A DNA stretch of 64,000 nucleotides from Lentzea sp. NBRC 105346. Lineage in GTDB: Bacteria > Actinomycetota > Actinomycetes > Mycobacteriales > Pseudonocardiaceae. The stretch lies in contig NZ_BSTQ01000011.1 in the NCBI RefSeq assembly GCF_030269605.1, forward strand, positions 233,962 through 297,961, in the 5' to 3' direction. The position numbers were made by a program, and so were the translations under genes. The first letter of the stretch is position 1, and every line of letters begins with the position of its first letter. This document shows positions 41,402 to 50,254 of the stretch, piece by piece. Below the pieces are notes generated by a model that saw nothing but the letters and a program-made list of their open reading frames with translations, was not told the DNA's origin and made no database searches.

Positions 41402-41456
41402 TGCTATGGGGGGAGCTTTGCAAGCGCCCAGCGCTTGCAAAGCTCCCCCCATAGCA
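41402..41456. terminator. Perfect 26-bp bidirectional terminator
   Basis: Arms 41402-41427 and 41431-41456 are exact complements with a three-base CCA loop. The arm includes GGGGGGAGCTTTGCAAGCGC. It lies one base after the oxidoreductase stop and four bases before the GH28 stop, so it can serve both convergent genes. Confidence 0.85.
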
Positions 41457-41460
41457 ACCG

Positions 41461-43653
41461 CTAGACGATCGCGATCGTGTAGTTGCTGCCGGAGGCGGCG
41501 TTCGGACCGAGCGCCACCTCACCGGCGGTGAACCCCTTGGCGTACAAGCGGAACGTCTTCGGGGTCGACTCGCTGTTCACCAGGGACAGACCGGTGTCCA
41601 GCCACAGGTTGTCCATCCACGGCCGCTTGCCGGACCTGGTGTCGACCGCGACGTACACCACCGCGTCGCGGCTGATAGTGAACCGCACCAACGGGTTCTG
41701 GGTGGCGGCCTTGGAGTCGTTGGCCGTCCGGATCCACGCCGCGCCCGCCACTTCGGACGGCACGATCGTGAGGTTGAACGTCCGGTCGCCGTACTGCGCG
41801 ATGCCCGTGCGGAGGTTGGACTGGATCGACCAGTCCGCCGCGTTCGCCGTGTCCGCGACGGAAAGCCCGCTCACGACGAGCTGCCCGTCACCGGCGATGG
41901 TCAGCGTGGCGTCGACGCTGTGCGACACGGACCCAGCGGTGCCGGTCACCCTGATCGGGTAGGTGCCGGGCTGCGCGCTCGGCCCGGTGAACACCTGCAT
42001 CGTCGACGACTGGCCGGGAGTGACTTCGATCGGGTTGAAGCTGATCAGGACGCCCGCCGGGATATTCGTGGCGCGCAACGAGATCGGCCCCGGCGAACCG
42101 GAGATCGCCGCCGTCCGGATCGTGTAGGTCGTGTTCTCGCCCGGCTTCACCGTCTGGCTCGGCGGGTCGACGGCCAGCGAGAAGTCGTCGCTCACAGCGC
42201 ATTTCTCGGTCGACCCGGTCGCGGAGATCCGCGGTGTGCCGGAGTTGCGCACGCAGTAGCCGTTGACCGACTGGAACCCGATGTCGAACGGGCTGTTCGT
42301 GCCGCGCTCCCAGCCGAACGTGTCGAACGTGATGTCGGACGAGCTGTTCGCGATCACGGCCGGCCGCCCGTCGTTCGAGACGAAGTCCACCGCGCTGTTG
42401 ACGAACTTGATCCGGTCGGCGTACCGGATGTACCAGCCGTAGGCCGGCCGGGTACCGATGCTGTTCGGGTTGTAGTTGTTCGGGTCGTTGGACGGCGGGC
42501 TGGTCGACATGGTGCCGTTGCCGCCGGGCACGGTGATCTTGACGTTGTTGAACGTCACGTCGCTGACGTGGCCGCCCGCGTCACCCATGATCGTCGGACT
42601 GAACGACGGGGACGCGCCGCTGATCGTGATGTTGTCGTAGGTGATGTTGCTGATGCTGCCGATGCCGGGGTTGTTGCCGCAGCGTTTTCTCGTGCCGACC
42701 TTCAGCATGATCGGCGAGCGCACACCGGAGACGGTGATGTCCTTGTAGTGGACGTCGGAGATCTTCGCGCCGTCCATCGACACCAGGCCGAGGCCGGACT
42801 TGTTGGAGCCCTTGATGTCGATGCGCTGGAAGTCGTAGCCGGTGAAGTCGCCGCATGTCTCGGAGCCGAACATCAACGCGTTGCAGCACACCGCGGAGAG
42901 CTTCATGTCGCTGACGCGGACGTTGCCGTTGGACAGCTTCTGGCCGAGCGCGTAGTCGCTCTTGAACGCGAGCGCGTCGTCGTTCGCCGCGAAGTTGCCG
43001 TTGGTGATCGTGACGTTCGTGGTGCTGATGACGTTCCAGCCGTCGCGGTCGGACGCGGTGTCGATGGTGAGGCGGTCGGACACGACGTTCTTGCAGCCGT
43101 TGATCAGCATCGCGAAGTGCCCGCCGCGGCGCAGCTTGATGCCGCTGACCGTGAGGTTCTCGCAGCGAGTCAACGAGATGATCTTGTCGGCCTGCCCGGA
43201 CGACGGGTTGCCGGTGATCAGGTTGCCGCCGCCGTCGATCGTGCCGGACCCGACGAACGCGATGTCGGTGAGCCGGTCACCCCAGATCATCGCGTTGTGG
43301 AAGTGGCTGTGGCCGTAGTCCTGGTACTGGTCCCAGGGGTTCGACTCGGGCGCGTCGTAGCCGCTGCCGGACGCCCCCATGATCGTCGAGCCGGCGTCCA
43401 GCTGGAAGGTGATCTTGCTCTTCAGGTGGATCGAGTTGGCCGACCGGTACGTGCCGCTCGGGAACTGCACGATCCCGCCGCCCGCGGCACTGGCCGCGTC
43501 GATCGTCCTGTTGATCGCGGCCGTGTCGTTGGTAGTGCCGTTGCCGGTCGCGCCGTAGTTCTTGACGTTGAAGGTCGCCGCTTGCGCAGGTGGGACGAAC
43601 ACCGTCATCGCGACGAGCGCTGCCCCCACCGCTACACCGAGTCTTTTGAACAC
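41461..43653 (-). CDS. Secreted GH28-type glycosyl hydrolase (pectinase-like)
   Basis: A 730-residue exported enzyme. There is a signal peptide at 1-25 (AQA cut). The right-handed beta-helix starts with FNVKNYGATGNGTTNDTAAI and has the catalytic acid pair in FAANDDALAFKSD (Asp225, Asp226), FGSETCGD, and a basic KVGTRKRCGN where GH28 has its RxK motif. It probably cleaves pectic polysaccharide; exo- or endo-action is not clear. An Ig-like domain (about 495-600, QTVKPGENTTYTIRT) and a C-terminal about 130-residue domain (LRTGIAQYGDRTFNLT), likely carbohydrate binding, follow. Confidence 0.9.
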   Translation of the reverse strand: MFKRLGVAVGAALVAMTVFVPPAQAATFNVKNYGATGNGTTNDTAAINRTIDAASAAGGGIVQFPSGTYRSANSIHLKSKITFQLDAGSTIMGASGSGYDAPESNPWDQYQDYGHSHFHNAMIWGDRLTDIAFVGSGTIDGGGNLITGNPSSGQADKIISLTRCENLTVSGIKLRRGGHFAMLINGCKNVVSDRLTIDTASDRDGWNVISTTNVTITNGNFAANDDALAFKSDYALGQKLSNGNVRVSDMKLSAVCCNALMFGSETCGDFTGYDFQRIDIKGSNKSGLGLVSMDGAKISDVHYKDITVSGVRSPIMLKVGTRKRCGNNPGIGSISNITYDNITISGASPSFSPTIMGDAGGHVSDVTFNNVKITVPGGNGTMSTSPPSNDPNNYNPNSIGTRPAYGWYIRYADRIKFVNSAVDFVSNDGRPAVIANSSSDITFDTFGWERGTNSPFDIGFQSVNGYCVRNSGTPRISATGSTEKCAVSDDFSLAVDPPSQTVKPGENTTYTIRTAAISGSPGPISLRATNIPAGVLISFNPIEVTPGQSSTMQVFTGPSAQPGTYPIRVTGTAGSVSHSVDATLTIAGDGQLVVSGLSVADTANAADWSIQSNLRTGIAQYGDRTFNLTIVPSEVAGAAWIRTANDSKAATQNPLVRFTISRDAVVYVAVDTRSGKRPWMDNLWLDTGLSLVNSESTPKTFRLYAKGFTAGEVALGPNAASGSNYTIAIV

Positions 43654-43691
43654 CGCTGTTCTCCTCGGACCGTTGTGGAAATGTAAGCAGG

Positions 43692-44254
43692 GTGAAAACC
43701 TTTACAGCGGCGGCGAAGGTAGACGCTACGCCTGTAATGGGGATGACACGAGGCCACGTTTTGCTAATGGGGGCATTCGGTTTTCTGATCGCGGCGACCT
43801 GGTGGAACCCGCCGTGGCCGGCCGAGCAGGCATTGCACGACTCACTGGCGGTGGTCGCGCTCGGCCTGCTCGGCTGGGTCCACAAACGACGCCCGCTGCC
43901 GGTCGGCACGTGGGCGTGGGCGTTGCTGTTCTTCGGGTTGCACGCCGTCGCGGCGCGCTGGATCTACTCGTACGTGCCGTATGACGAGTGGACGGACGCG
44001 CTCTTCGGCGTGCGCCTGTCCTGACGATGACGCTCGGCGCGGACATGGCCGAGGCCTACAACGGTCAGCAGGGCGACATCTTGGATCCGCACAAGGACAT
44101 GGCGCTCGCGCTGCTGGGCGCTCTCGTGGCGGTGGGACTTCAGACGATCGCGGGTCGGCGGCGAGCCGCCGCCCCGGTCCAGCGTTGGGACTCGGGCTCC
44201 TTCTTGGAGCTGTCGACGCGCGCGACGCGGCGGTCACGAGCATCGGATTCGTAG
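43692..44254 (+). pseudogene. Broken YjdF-like (DUF2238) membrane protein gene
   Basis: The first frame (43692-44024, 110 residues) has three hydrophobic helices and ends WIYSYVPYDEWTDALFGVRLS. The second frame, from 44027 to 44254, reads TLGADMAEAYNGQQGDILDP then HKDMALALLGALVAVGL. In E. coli YjdF these parts are joined by about 65 residues containing TRNHYDR and the ELIEWW motif, which are missing. The junction also shifts frame. The gene is thus deleted internally and frameshifted. It diverges from the GH28 gene. Confidence 0.8.
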
Positions 44255-44307
44255 TCGTCCTGGCGTTGCTTTGCGATTGCAAGCGCGTCTGCGTTGTGCA
44301 GGAACAT
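44140..44307 (-). CDS. Possible small protein downstream of the ArsR-type gene
   Basis: A 55-residue frame starting MFLHNADALAIAKQRQDDYE and ending RRRPAIV. GGGGAG six bases before the ATG is one of the best ribosome sites in the region. Small, charged proteins starting MFLH occur after regulator genes in actinomycetes as far as I recall. Its 3' half is antisense to the pseudogene remnant. It lies 25 bases after the ArsR-type gene. Coding status is uncertain. Confidence 0.45.
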   Translation of the reverse strand: MFLHNADALAIAKQRQDDYESDARDRRVARVDSSKKEPESQRWTGAAARRRPAIV

Positions 44308-44332
44308 AGTGGACTCCCCAGTCGAAGCGGAT

Positions 44333-44896
44333 CTACTTGTCTTCGGGCGCGACGGTCGTGCTCAGGAACAGGCGCACCGGCCGTGCACCTTCGGGCCGCG
44401 TCTCGGACTTCTCGTAACGGGACTCGAACCGCTGGAAGATCGCTTGGATCTCAGCACGAACGGCGGCGAGCTCTTCGGCGGTGATGAATGCGACGGTTGA
44501 GTTGAGGCCGAGCAAACGGCGCCAATTCTCCGCCTCCCGCCCGCTACCCCGCATCCGGTTTTTGATCTCGTCGAACTCTTTGTCGAGCAGCGCCATCGCC
44601 GCCGCCTCCGCGGCGAGCGCGCCCTCCGCGTCCAGACCTTCCCGCGAGAAGCTCTGGTCACGCCGGGCCAGCCGCCACGGCTTCTGCCTGCCGGGGCCGG
44701 GCACCTCCTCGACGAACCCGTACTTGGCCAGCATGTTCAGGTGGTACGAGCAGCTGGCCACGCTCTCGCCGAGCCGTTCGGAACACCGGGTCGCCGTGGC
44801 CTGACCTTCCTCGGTGAGCAGCTGGATCAGCTTCCACCGGAAGGGGTGCGACAGCGCCCGCAGTTCCTTGGGGTCGGTGATGGGTCCGTCGGCCAT
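44333..44896 (-). CDS. ArsR-type winged-helix transcriptional regulator
   Basis: A 187-residue regulator. The winged helix is N-terminal (residues 10-80: LRALSHPFRWKLIQLLTEEG, then ERLGESVASCSYHLNMLAKYG). A helical C-terminal domain of about 100 residues follows, unlike the small metal-sensing ArsR proteins; no metal-site cysteines are visible. Such proteins often control transporters. The near neighbours are a pseudogene and a small frame, so its target is not evident. Confidence 0.85.
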   Translation of the reverse strand: MADGPITDPKELRALSHPFRWKLIQLLTEEGQATATRCSERLGESVASCSYHLNMLAKYGFVEEVPGPGRQKPWRLARRDQSFSREGLDAEGALAAEAAAMALLDKEFDEIKNRMRGSGREAENWRRLLGLNSTVAFITAEELAAVRAEIQAIFQRFESRYEKSETRPEGARPVRLFLSTTVAPEDK

Positions 44897-44955
44897 GAGA
44901 CCACGGTACGCGTATCAAGAAGTCTTTAGCAAGGTTTCTTGATATAGGTTCCTTG

Positions 44956-46473
44956 CTATAGGTGTTCGAGCACCGCACGGGCCGCGTTGTGACCGCCAAT
45001 GCCGCTCACGCCGCCACCCCGGCGAGCCCCCGCACCGCAGATGAAGATGTTGTCGACGTCGGTCTCGACGCCCCACTTGCCGACCTGCTCATCGGTCTCC
45101 GCGAACGGCCACGCCAGCTCGCCGTGGAAGATGTTGCCGCCGGGCAGACCCAGTTCGGCCTCCAGATCCAACGGCGTGCGCGCCTCGATGCACGGCCGGC
45201 CGGCCGCGTCCGTCGCGAGGCACGACTCGATCGGCTCGACGAGGTGCTCGTTGAGCTGCGCCAGGTAGCGGCCGACGAGCTCCTCGCGCAGCTCGTCGTT
45301 GCGGCCCTCGAAGAGCCTGGCGGGCAGGTGCAGGCCGAACAGCGTCAGCGTCTCGTGGCCGGCGAGCGACGGCCCGAGGATGGTCGGGTCGGTCAGCGAG
45401 TGGCAGTACATCTCGCCCGGCAGCACGCTCGGCACGTTGCCCGCGACGCTCTCCAGGTACGCGGTCTCCAGCTGGTCGTAGGTCTCGTCGAGGTGGAACG
45501 TGCCGGCGAACGCGATCCGGGCGTCGACGCCGCTGCGCAGCCGCGGCAGCTCCTTCAGCAGCATGTTGATCTTCAGCTGACAACCGGGTGCGTCCGGCTT
45601 GATCTCCTTGCCGCGCAACCGGTCCAGCAGCGAAGGGGCCACATTGGACAACACGAAGCGAGCGTCCACTGTGGTGTCGCGGTAGGTCACTGCAGCGGTC
45701 CTGCCGTCGGCCTCGATCCTCGTCACCTCGGCGTCGGTGACGATCTCGGCGCCGGCCTCGCGGGCGACGCGGAGCAGCTCGGCGGTGACGGCGCCCATGC
45801 CGCCGACCGGGACCTTCCACTCGCCCGTACCGTTGCCGATCACGTGGTAGAGGAAGCACTTGTTGGCCGCGAGCGAGTGCAACGAGGTGTGCGTGCCGAT
45901 CAACGCGTCGGTCGCGACCACGCCGCGCACCAGGTTGTTCTCGAACAGCTCCTGCAAGGTTTGCCCGATCGGGCGATCGAAGACCTGCTCCCACACCCGC
46001 GATCGGGTGACGGCGTCCACCCGCAGCTTGGCGTGCTCGCGCGACTCGAGCGGTTCGAGCAGGGTCGGGGCGAGGGCCTGCGCCATCACCTCGAGGTCGG
46101 CGTACCAGCGCTGCCAGCGCTCGTAGTCGTCGAGCGAGCCGCACACCGCGCGGAACGACTCGGCGGTCGCCTCGCCGGGGTCGCGTTCGACGAGCAGGCC
46201 GGCCTTGCCGTCCGGCGTGTAGGAGGAGGCCGCACGCGACCGCAGCTGCAGGCGAAGGCCCAGGTCGGAGACGATCTGGTCCGGCATGAGGCTGACCAGG
46301 TAGGAGTACCTCGACAGGCGGGCCGCGACGCCGTCCCACGGCTCGGCGCTGACCGCTGCGCCGCCGACGTGGTCCAGCTTTTCGAGGACGACGACCGACC
46401 GGCCCGACTTGGCCAGGTATGCCGCGGCGACCAGCCCGTTGTGCCCGCCACCCACCACAACGACGTCGTACAT
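44956..46473 (-). CDS. FAD-dependent oxidoreductase, phytoene desaturase/PYROXD2-like
   Basis: A 505-residue flavoprotein. The FAD-binding dinucleotide fold is MYDVVVVGGGHNGLVAAAYLAKSG with Glu at the end of the second strand (VLEKLDHVGG). The C-terminal FAD motif is IFICGAGARRGGGVSGIGGHNAAR. This is the CrtI-like amine-oxidase superfamily group that includes human PYROXD2. No carotenoid genes are nearby, so a carotenoid role is not supported. It diverges from fdhD. Confidence 0.88.
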   Translation of the reverse strand: MYDVVVVGGGHNGLVAAAYLAKSGRSVVVLEKLDHVGGAAVSAEPWDGVAARLSRYSYLVSLMPDQIVSDLGLRLQLRSRAASSYTPDGKAGLLVERDPGEATAESFRAVCGSLDDYERWQRWYADLEVMAQALAPTLLEPLESREHAKLRVDAVTRSRVWEQVFDRPIGQTLQELFENNLVRGVVATDALIGTHTSLHSLAANKCFLYHVIGNGTGEWKVPVGGMGAVTAELLRVAREAGAEIVTDAEVTRIEADGRTAAVTYRDTTVDARFVLSNVAPSLLDRLRGKEIKPDAPGCQLKINMLLKELPRLRSGVDARIAFAGTFHLDETYDQLETAYLESVAGNVPSVLPGEMYCHSLTDPTILGPSLAGHETLTLFGLHLPARLFEGRNDELREELVGRYLAQLNEHLVEPIESCLATDAAGRPCIEARTPLDLEAELGLPGGNIFHGELAWPFAETDEQVGKWGVETDVDNIFICGAGARRGGGVSGIGGHNAARAVLEHL

Positions 46474-46538
46474 GCGTATCTCCGTAACCTGGACGCAGGA
46501 TCCGCATCGAAACTTAGCGGTCCGAAGGAGTTGTGGAC

Positions 46539-47369
46539 ATGGGTCGCGTCACCGTGCGGCGAGCGGTGGTCAAGGTGTCGTCGAGCGGTCGGCAGCACCG
46601 GATCGACGCGCTGGCCGCGGAAGAGCCGCTGGAGCTGCGGGTCGGCGGCCGCGCGCTGGCCGTCACGATGCGCACGCCGGGCCAGGACGTCGAGCTGGCG
46701 CACGGGTTCCTGCTCAGCGAAGGCGTGATCGGGTCGCTGGAGGACGTCTCGGTGGCGCGGTTCTGCGAGGGCACCGGCCCGGACGGGCAGAACACCTACA
46801 ACGTGCTGGACGTGACGCTCGCGCCCGGTGTGGAGCCGCCGGTCACCGGCGTGGAGCGGAACTTCTACACGACCTCCTCGTGCGGGGTGTGCGGGAAGGC
46901 GGCGCTGGACGCCGTGCGGTTGAAGACGCGGTTCTCGCCTTCCGACGACCCGGTGCGGGTGTCCGTCGACCGGCTGACCGACTTCCCGGACGCGTTGCGG
47001 GAGCGGCAGAAGGTGTTCGAGTCGACCGGCGGGCTGCACGCGGCCGGGTTGTTCACCGCGTCCGGCGAGCTGCTCGTGGTGCGAGAGGACGTCGGCAGGC
47101 ACAACGCCGTGGACAAGGTGCTCGGCTGGGCGTTGCTCCAGGGCCTGGTGCCGTTGCGGGGCATGGTGCTGATGGTGTCCGGGCGCGCGTCGTTCGAGCT
47201 GGTGCAGAAGGCCGCGATGGCCGGGATTCCGGTGCTGGCGGCCGTGTCGGCGCCGTCGTCGCTGGCCGTTGAACTGGCCGAGGAACAGGGAATGACGCTG
47301 ATCGGGTTCCTGCGCGGCTCTTCGATGAACGTCTACACGGGACAGGAGCGGCTGCTTGAGACCCCTTGA
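46539..47369 (+). CDS. fdhD: Formate dehydrogenase accessory sulfurtransferase FdhD
   Basis: A 276-residue protein that passes sulfur from a cysteine desulfurase to the Mo-bis-MGD cofactor of formate dehydrogenase-like enzymes. The cysteine loop SSCGVCGK has Cys115 and Cys118. ELAHGFLLSEGVI and REDVGRHNAVDKVLG are family motifs. AAGGAG lies eight bases before the ATG at 46539. The likely client is the molybdopterin oxidoreductase at 39115. It overlaps the CoA-transferase gene by 14 bases. Confidence 0.95.
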   Translation: MGRVTVRRAVVKVSSSGRQHRIDALAAEEPLELRVGGRALAVTMRTPGQDVELAHGFLLSEGVIGSLEDVSVARFCEGTGPDGQNTYNVLDVTLAPGVEPPVTGVERNFYTTSSCGVCGKAALDAVRLKTRFSPSDDPVRVSVDRLTDFPDALRERQKVFESTGGLHAAGLFTASGELLVVREDVGRHNAVDKVLGWALLQGLVPLRGMVLMVSGRASFELVQKAAMAGIPVLAAVSAPSSLAVELAEEQGMTLIGFLRGSSMNVYTGQERLLETP

Positions 47370-48495
47370 CGGCGTGATCGTCGTCTCGCTGGAACAAGCG
47401 GTCGCCGTGCCCTACGCGACGCGGCTGCTGGCGGACCTCGGCGCGCGGGTGATCAAGATCGAGCGGCCCGAAACCGGTGACTTCGCACGGCACTACGACT
47501 TGTCGTGCGGCTCCGTGTCGTCCTACTTCGCGTGGACGAACGTGGGCAAGGAGTCCGTCACGCTCAACATCAAGGCGCCCGAGGCGCGCGAGGTGCTGTC
47601 GCGGTTGGCCGCGAAGGCGGACGTGCTGCTGTGCAACCTCTCGCCGGGCGTGTGGGAGAAGCTCGGGATCGAGCTGCCACCGTCGCTGATCTTCGGCTCG
47701 CTGTCGGGATACGGGACCGACGGGCCTTATGCGTCGCGCAAGGCGTTCGACGCGCTCGTGCAGTCCGAGGCGGGGCTGGTCTCGCTGACCGGCGAAGGTG
47801 ACGTGACCGCGCGGGCGGGCATCTCGGTCGCCGACATCGCGGCGGGCGTGCAGCTGCAGTCCGCGGTGCTGGCGGCGTTGCTGCAGCGGTCGCGGACCGG
47901 TGCCGGCGCACGGTTGGAGCTGTCGCTGTTCGACGCGCTGGCGGAGTGGATGCACCAGCCGATGCTCTACGCGGCCGGGACGGGTGCGTCGGCGCCGCGG
48001 ACAGGGGCGCACCACCCCAGCATCGCGCCGTACGGGCCTTTTCCATGCGCGGACGGGTCAGTGCACCTGGCGGTTCAGAACGACGGCCAGTGGCGGCGTC
48101 TGTGCGCATTGGCGGGCTTGCCCGACGACCCCCGGTTCGCGACCGTCGTATCGCGGGTACAACATCGAGAGGAGTTGCACGGGCTGCTGGAACGGGCATT
48201 CGCGGCGTTCACCTCGGACGACCTGCTGGCCGCCCTGGACGCCGCGGACGTGCCCGCCGCGCGGACGCGGTCGATCACCGAACTGCCCACGCACCCGCAG
48301 CTCTCGGCGCGCGACCGCTGGGTCGACGTGTCGGTCCCGGACGGATCGGTGCGGATGCTGCGTCCCCCGGTGGACGGAATGGACTGGTCACCGGGTGCCG
48401 TCCCGGCGCTCGGAGCCCACAATGATCACGTGCTGCACTGGATCGGTTACTCACCGGAAGATGTGACCGAATTACGCGCGCGATCCGTCTTCTAA
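47356..48495 (+). CDS. Class III CoA-transferase (CaiB/BaiF family)
   Basis: A 379-residue enzyme of the formyl-CoA/carnitine CoA-transferase fold, which moves CoA between carboxylic acids. The N-terminal motif is LEQAVAVPYATRLLADLGARVIKIE; GYGTDGPYASRKAFDALVQSEAG and the likely catalytic Asp160 (GISVADIAAG) match the family. The substrate pair is unknown. It starts at a TTG inside the fdhD 3' end, so the two are cotranscribed and perhaps coupled. A formate/oxalate link would be speculative. Confidence 0.9.
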   Translation: MRPLDGVIVVSLEQAVAVPYATRLLADLGARVIKIERPETGDFARHYDLSCGSVSSYFAWTNVGKESVTLNIKAPEAREVLSRLAAKADVLLCNLSPGVWEKLGIELPPSLIFGSLSGYGTDGPYASRKAFDALVQSEAGLVSLTGEGDVTARAGISVADIAAGVQLQSAVLAALLQRSRTGAGARLELSLFDALAEWMHQPMLYAAGTGASAPRTGAHHPSIAPYGPFPCADGSVHLAVQNDGQWRRLCALAGLPDDPRFATVVSRVQHREELHGLLERAFAAFTSDDLLAALDAADVPAARTRSITELPTHPQLSARDRWVDVSVPDGSVRMLRPPVDGMDWSPGAVPALGAHNDHVLHWIGYSPEDVTELRARSVF

Positions 48496-48533
48496 GGGGA
48501 AACGACGGACGGTACGCGCGCGATGAGGTGGGC

Positions 48534-49412
48534 ATGGGGGAACCGAGGTTCAGCCGCCGCACACTACTCGCGTCCATCGGCGCGGTCGGTCTGACCGCGG
48601 CCGGGGTCGCGTTGAAGGTGTCGTCTTCGCGCACGCCGTTGTCCGAGGCGATCAGCCCGGCGGGCAACATCGCCGCGTCCGCCAAGTCCCCCGACGTCCG
48701 GGTCGAGCGGGTGTTCTCCCAGGCACGCGGTCGCTATGTCGATTTGATGCTCGTGCTGCCGGGCGGTGTGTCGACCGCCAAGCTGCCCATGTCGATTCTG
48801 CTGCACGGCCTGCACGGCGACGCCCGCCACGCGGCGTGCGGCGGACTGCCGCAGGCGCTGAACTCGGCCGTCGCACGCGGCACCGTGCCGCCGTTCGGCT
48901 TCGTCGCGGTCGACGGCGGTGACCACTACTGGCACGAGAATGTCGCCGGTGACGACCCGATGAAGATGCTGCTCGACGAGGTGCCGGGGTGGCTGCGCGA
49001 ACGCGGTCTCGCCGAGCCCTTCGCCTGCACGGGCGTGTCGATGGGCGGTTTCGGCGCGTTGCTCTACGCCCGCCGCCGGCTGGAGCGCGGCACACCGCTC
49101 GGGGCCGTCGCCACGATCGCACCCGCGTTGATCACGTCGTGGACGGAGATGCGCAAGCGCCGGGCGTTCACCAACGAGTCCGTGTGGGCCGACATGGACC
49201 CGCTCAAGCACCTGACCGCGACCGGCTCGACGCCCGTGGGCGTCTGGATCGGCGACCGCGACCAGTTCGTCGGCGGCGCCCGCCGGTTCATCGCGGACGT
49301 GCACCCGGCGGTGGGGCACATCGGCCGCGGTGGGCACAACGACGACTTCTACAAGACCGTCACGCCGGACGTCGTGCGGTTCCTCGGGAAACACGCGAAG
49401 CGCGCGGTTTAG
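48534..49412 (+). CDS. Tat-exported alpha/beta hydrolase (esterase family)
   Basis: A 292-residue exported protein. The twin-arginine signal FSRRTLLASIGAVGLTAAG is at about 6-24. The alpha/beta fold contains ILLHGLHGDARHA, nucleophile elbow GVSMGGFG (Ser about 170), DRDQFVGGARRF (acid) and HIGRGGHNDDFY (His). It resembles EstD and antigen 85-type esterases but lacks features that would fix the substrate. The ATG at 48534 has GAGGTGG upstream. Its last 53 bases overlap convergent mutM. Confidence 0.88.
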   Translation: MGEPRFSRRTLLASIGAVGLTAAGVALKVSSSRTPLSEAISPAGNIAASAKSPDVRVERVFSQARGRYVDLMLVLPGGVSTAKLPMSILLHGLHGDARHAACGGLPQALNSAVARGTVPPFGFVAVDGGDHYWHENVAGDDPMKMLLDEVPGWLRERGLAEPFACTGVSMGGFGALLYARRRLERGTPLGAVATIAPALITSWTEMRKRRAFTNESVWADMDPLKHLTATGSTPVGVWIGDRDQFVGGARRFIADVHPAVGHIGRGGHNDDFYKTVTPDVVRFLGKHAKRAV

Positions 49413-50253
49413 GCTGGCAGACGGGGCACGAGAAGGACGATCGGTTCATGAACGCCTCGCGCACGATCGACGTTCCGCAGCGCCCGCAGGGCTCGTTCTC
49501 CTGGCCGTAGGCGTTCAGCGACCGGTCGAAGTAGCCGGACTGGCCGTTCACGTTGACGTAGAGCGCGTCGAAGCTCGTGCCGCCCTGGTCGAGCGCCTCG
49601 TGCATCACGTCCGTGGCGTGTTTCAGCAGCTCAGTGGCCAGCGCTTTGGTGAGACCGCTGGCGGGCCGGGTGCCGTGCAGGCGGGTGCGCCAGAGGGCTT
49701 CGTCGGCGTAGATGTTGCCGATGCCGGAGACGAGGGTCTGGTCGAGCAGGGCGCGTTTGACCTCGCTCTTTCGGGCTCGCAGCGCCCTGACGGCGGCGTC
49801 GAGGTCGAAGTCCGGGTCCATCGGGTCGCGCGCGATGTGCGCGATGGGTTCCGGGAGACGTGCGCCGTCCTTCTCGACGACCTCGGCGAGGGCGAGTCCG
49901 CCGAAGGTCCGCTGGTCGACGAAGCGCAGCTCAGGGCCGTCGTCGGCGAACCTGATCCGGACGCGTAGATGTTTCTCGTCCGGGGTACCAGAGGGTTGCA
50001 CGAGCATCTGACCGCTCATGCCGAGGTGGGCGAGCATGGCGAGGTCTTCGCCAAGCTCGACCCAGAGGTATTTGCCCCTCCGCTGGGCAGCCACCATCGG
50101 CAGGCCCTTGAGGCGCGTGCTGAAGTCAGCGGCGCCCGGCAGGTGCCTGCGGATGGCCCTGGGGTGCAGCACCTCCACATCGGAAATCACCCGATCGGAG
50201 ACATGCCGATCGAGGCCGCGGCGCACGACCTCGACCTCGGGGAGTTCGGGCAC
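49360..50253 (-). CDS. mutM: Formamidopyrimidine-DNA glycosylase
   Basis: A 297-residue base-excision repair enzyme that removes 8-oxoguanine and ring-opened purines. The catalytic Pro and Glu are in PELPEVEVVRRGL right after the initiator. The helix-two-turn-helix is SGIGNIYADEALW, and the zinc finger is CGRCGTSIVREAFMNRSSFSCPVCQ. Fourteen or so extra residues (PKPRASRVSRGTARRPA) follow the finger, where homologs usually stop. The start is GTG. Gene order rnc-small protein-mutM is conserved. Confidence 0.96.
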   Translation of the reverse strand: MPELPEVEVVRRGLDRHVSDRVISDVEVLHPRAIRRHLPGAADFSTRLKGLPMVAAQRRGKYLWVELGEDLAMLAHLGMSGQMLVQPSGTPDEKHLRVRIRFADDGPELRFVDQRTFGGLALAEVVEKDGARLPEPIAHIARDPMDPDFDLDAAVRALRARKSEVKRALLDQTLVSGIGNIYADEALWRTRLHGTRPASGLTKALATELLKHATDVMHEALDQGGTSFDALYVNVNGQSGYFDRSLNAYGQENEPCGRCGTSIVREAFMNRSSFSCPVCQPKPRASRVSRGTARRPA

Positions 50254-50254
50254 T

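Noticed and set aside
44956..46473. A carotenoid biosynthesis role for the desaturase-like flavoprotein
   Set aside because: No crtB, crtE or other carotenoid genes are nearby, and the sequence fits the broader PYROXD2-like group.
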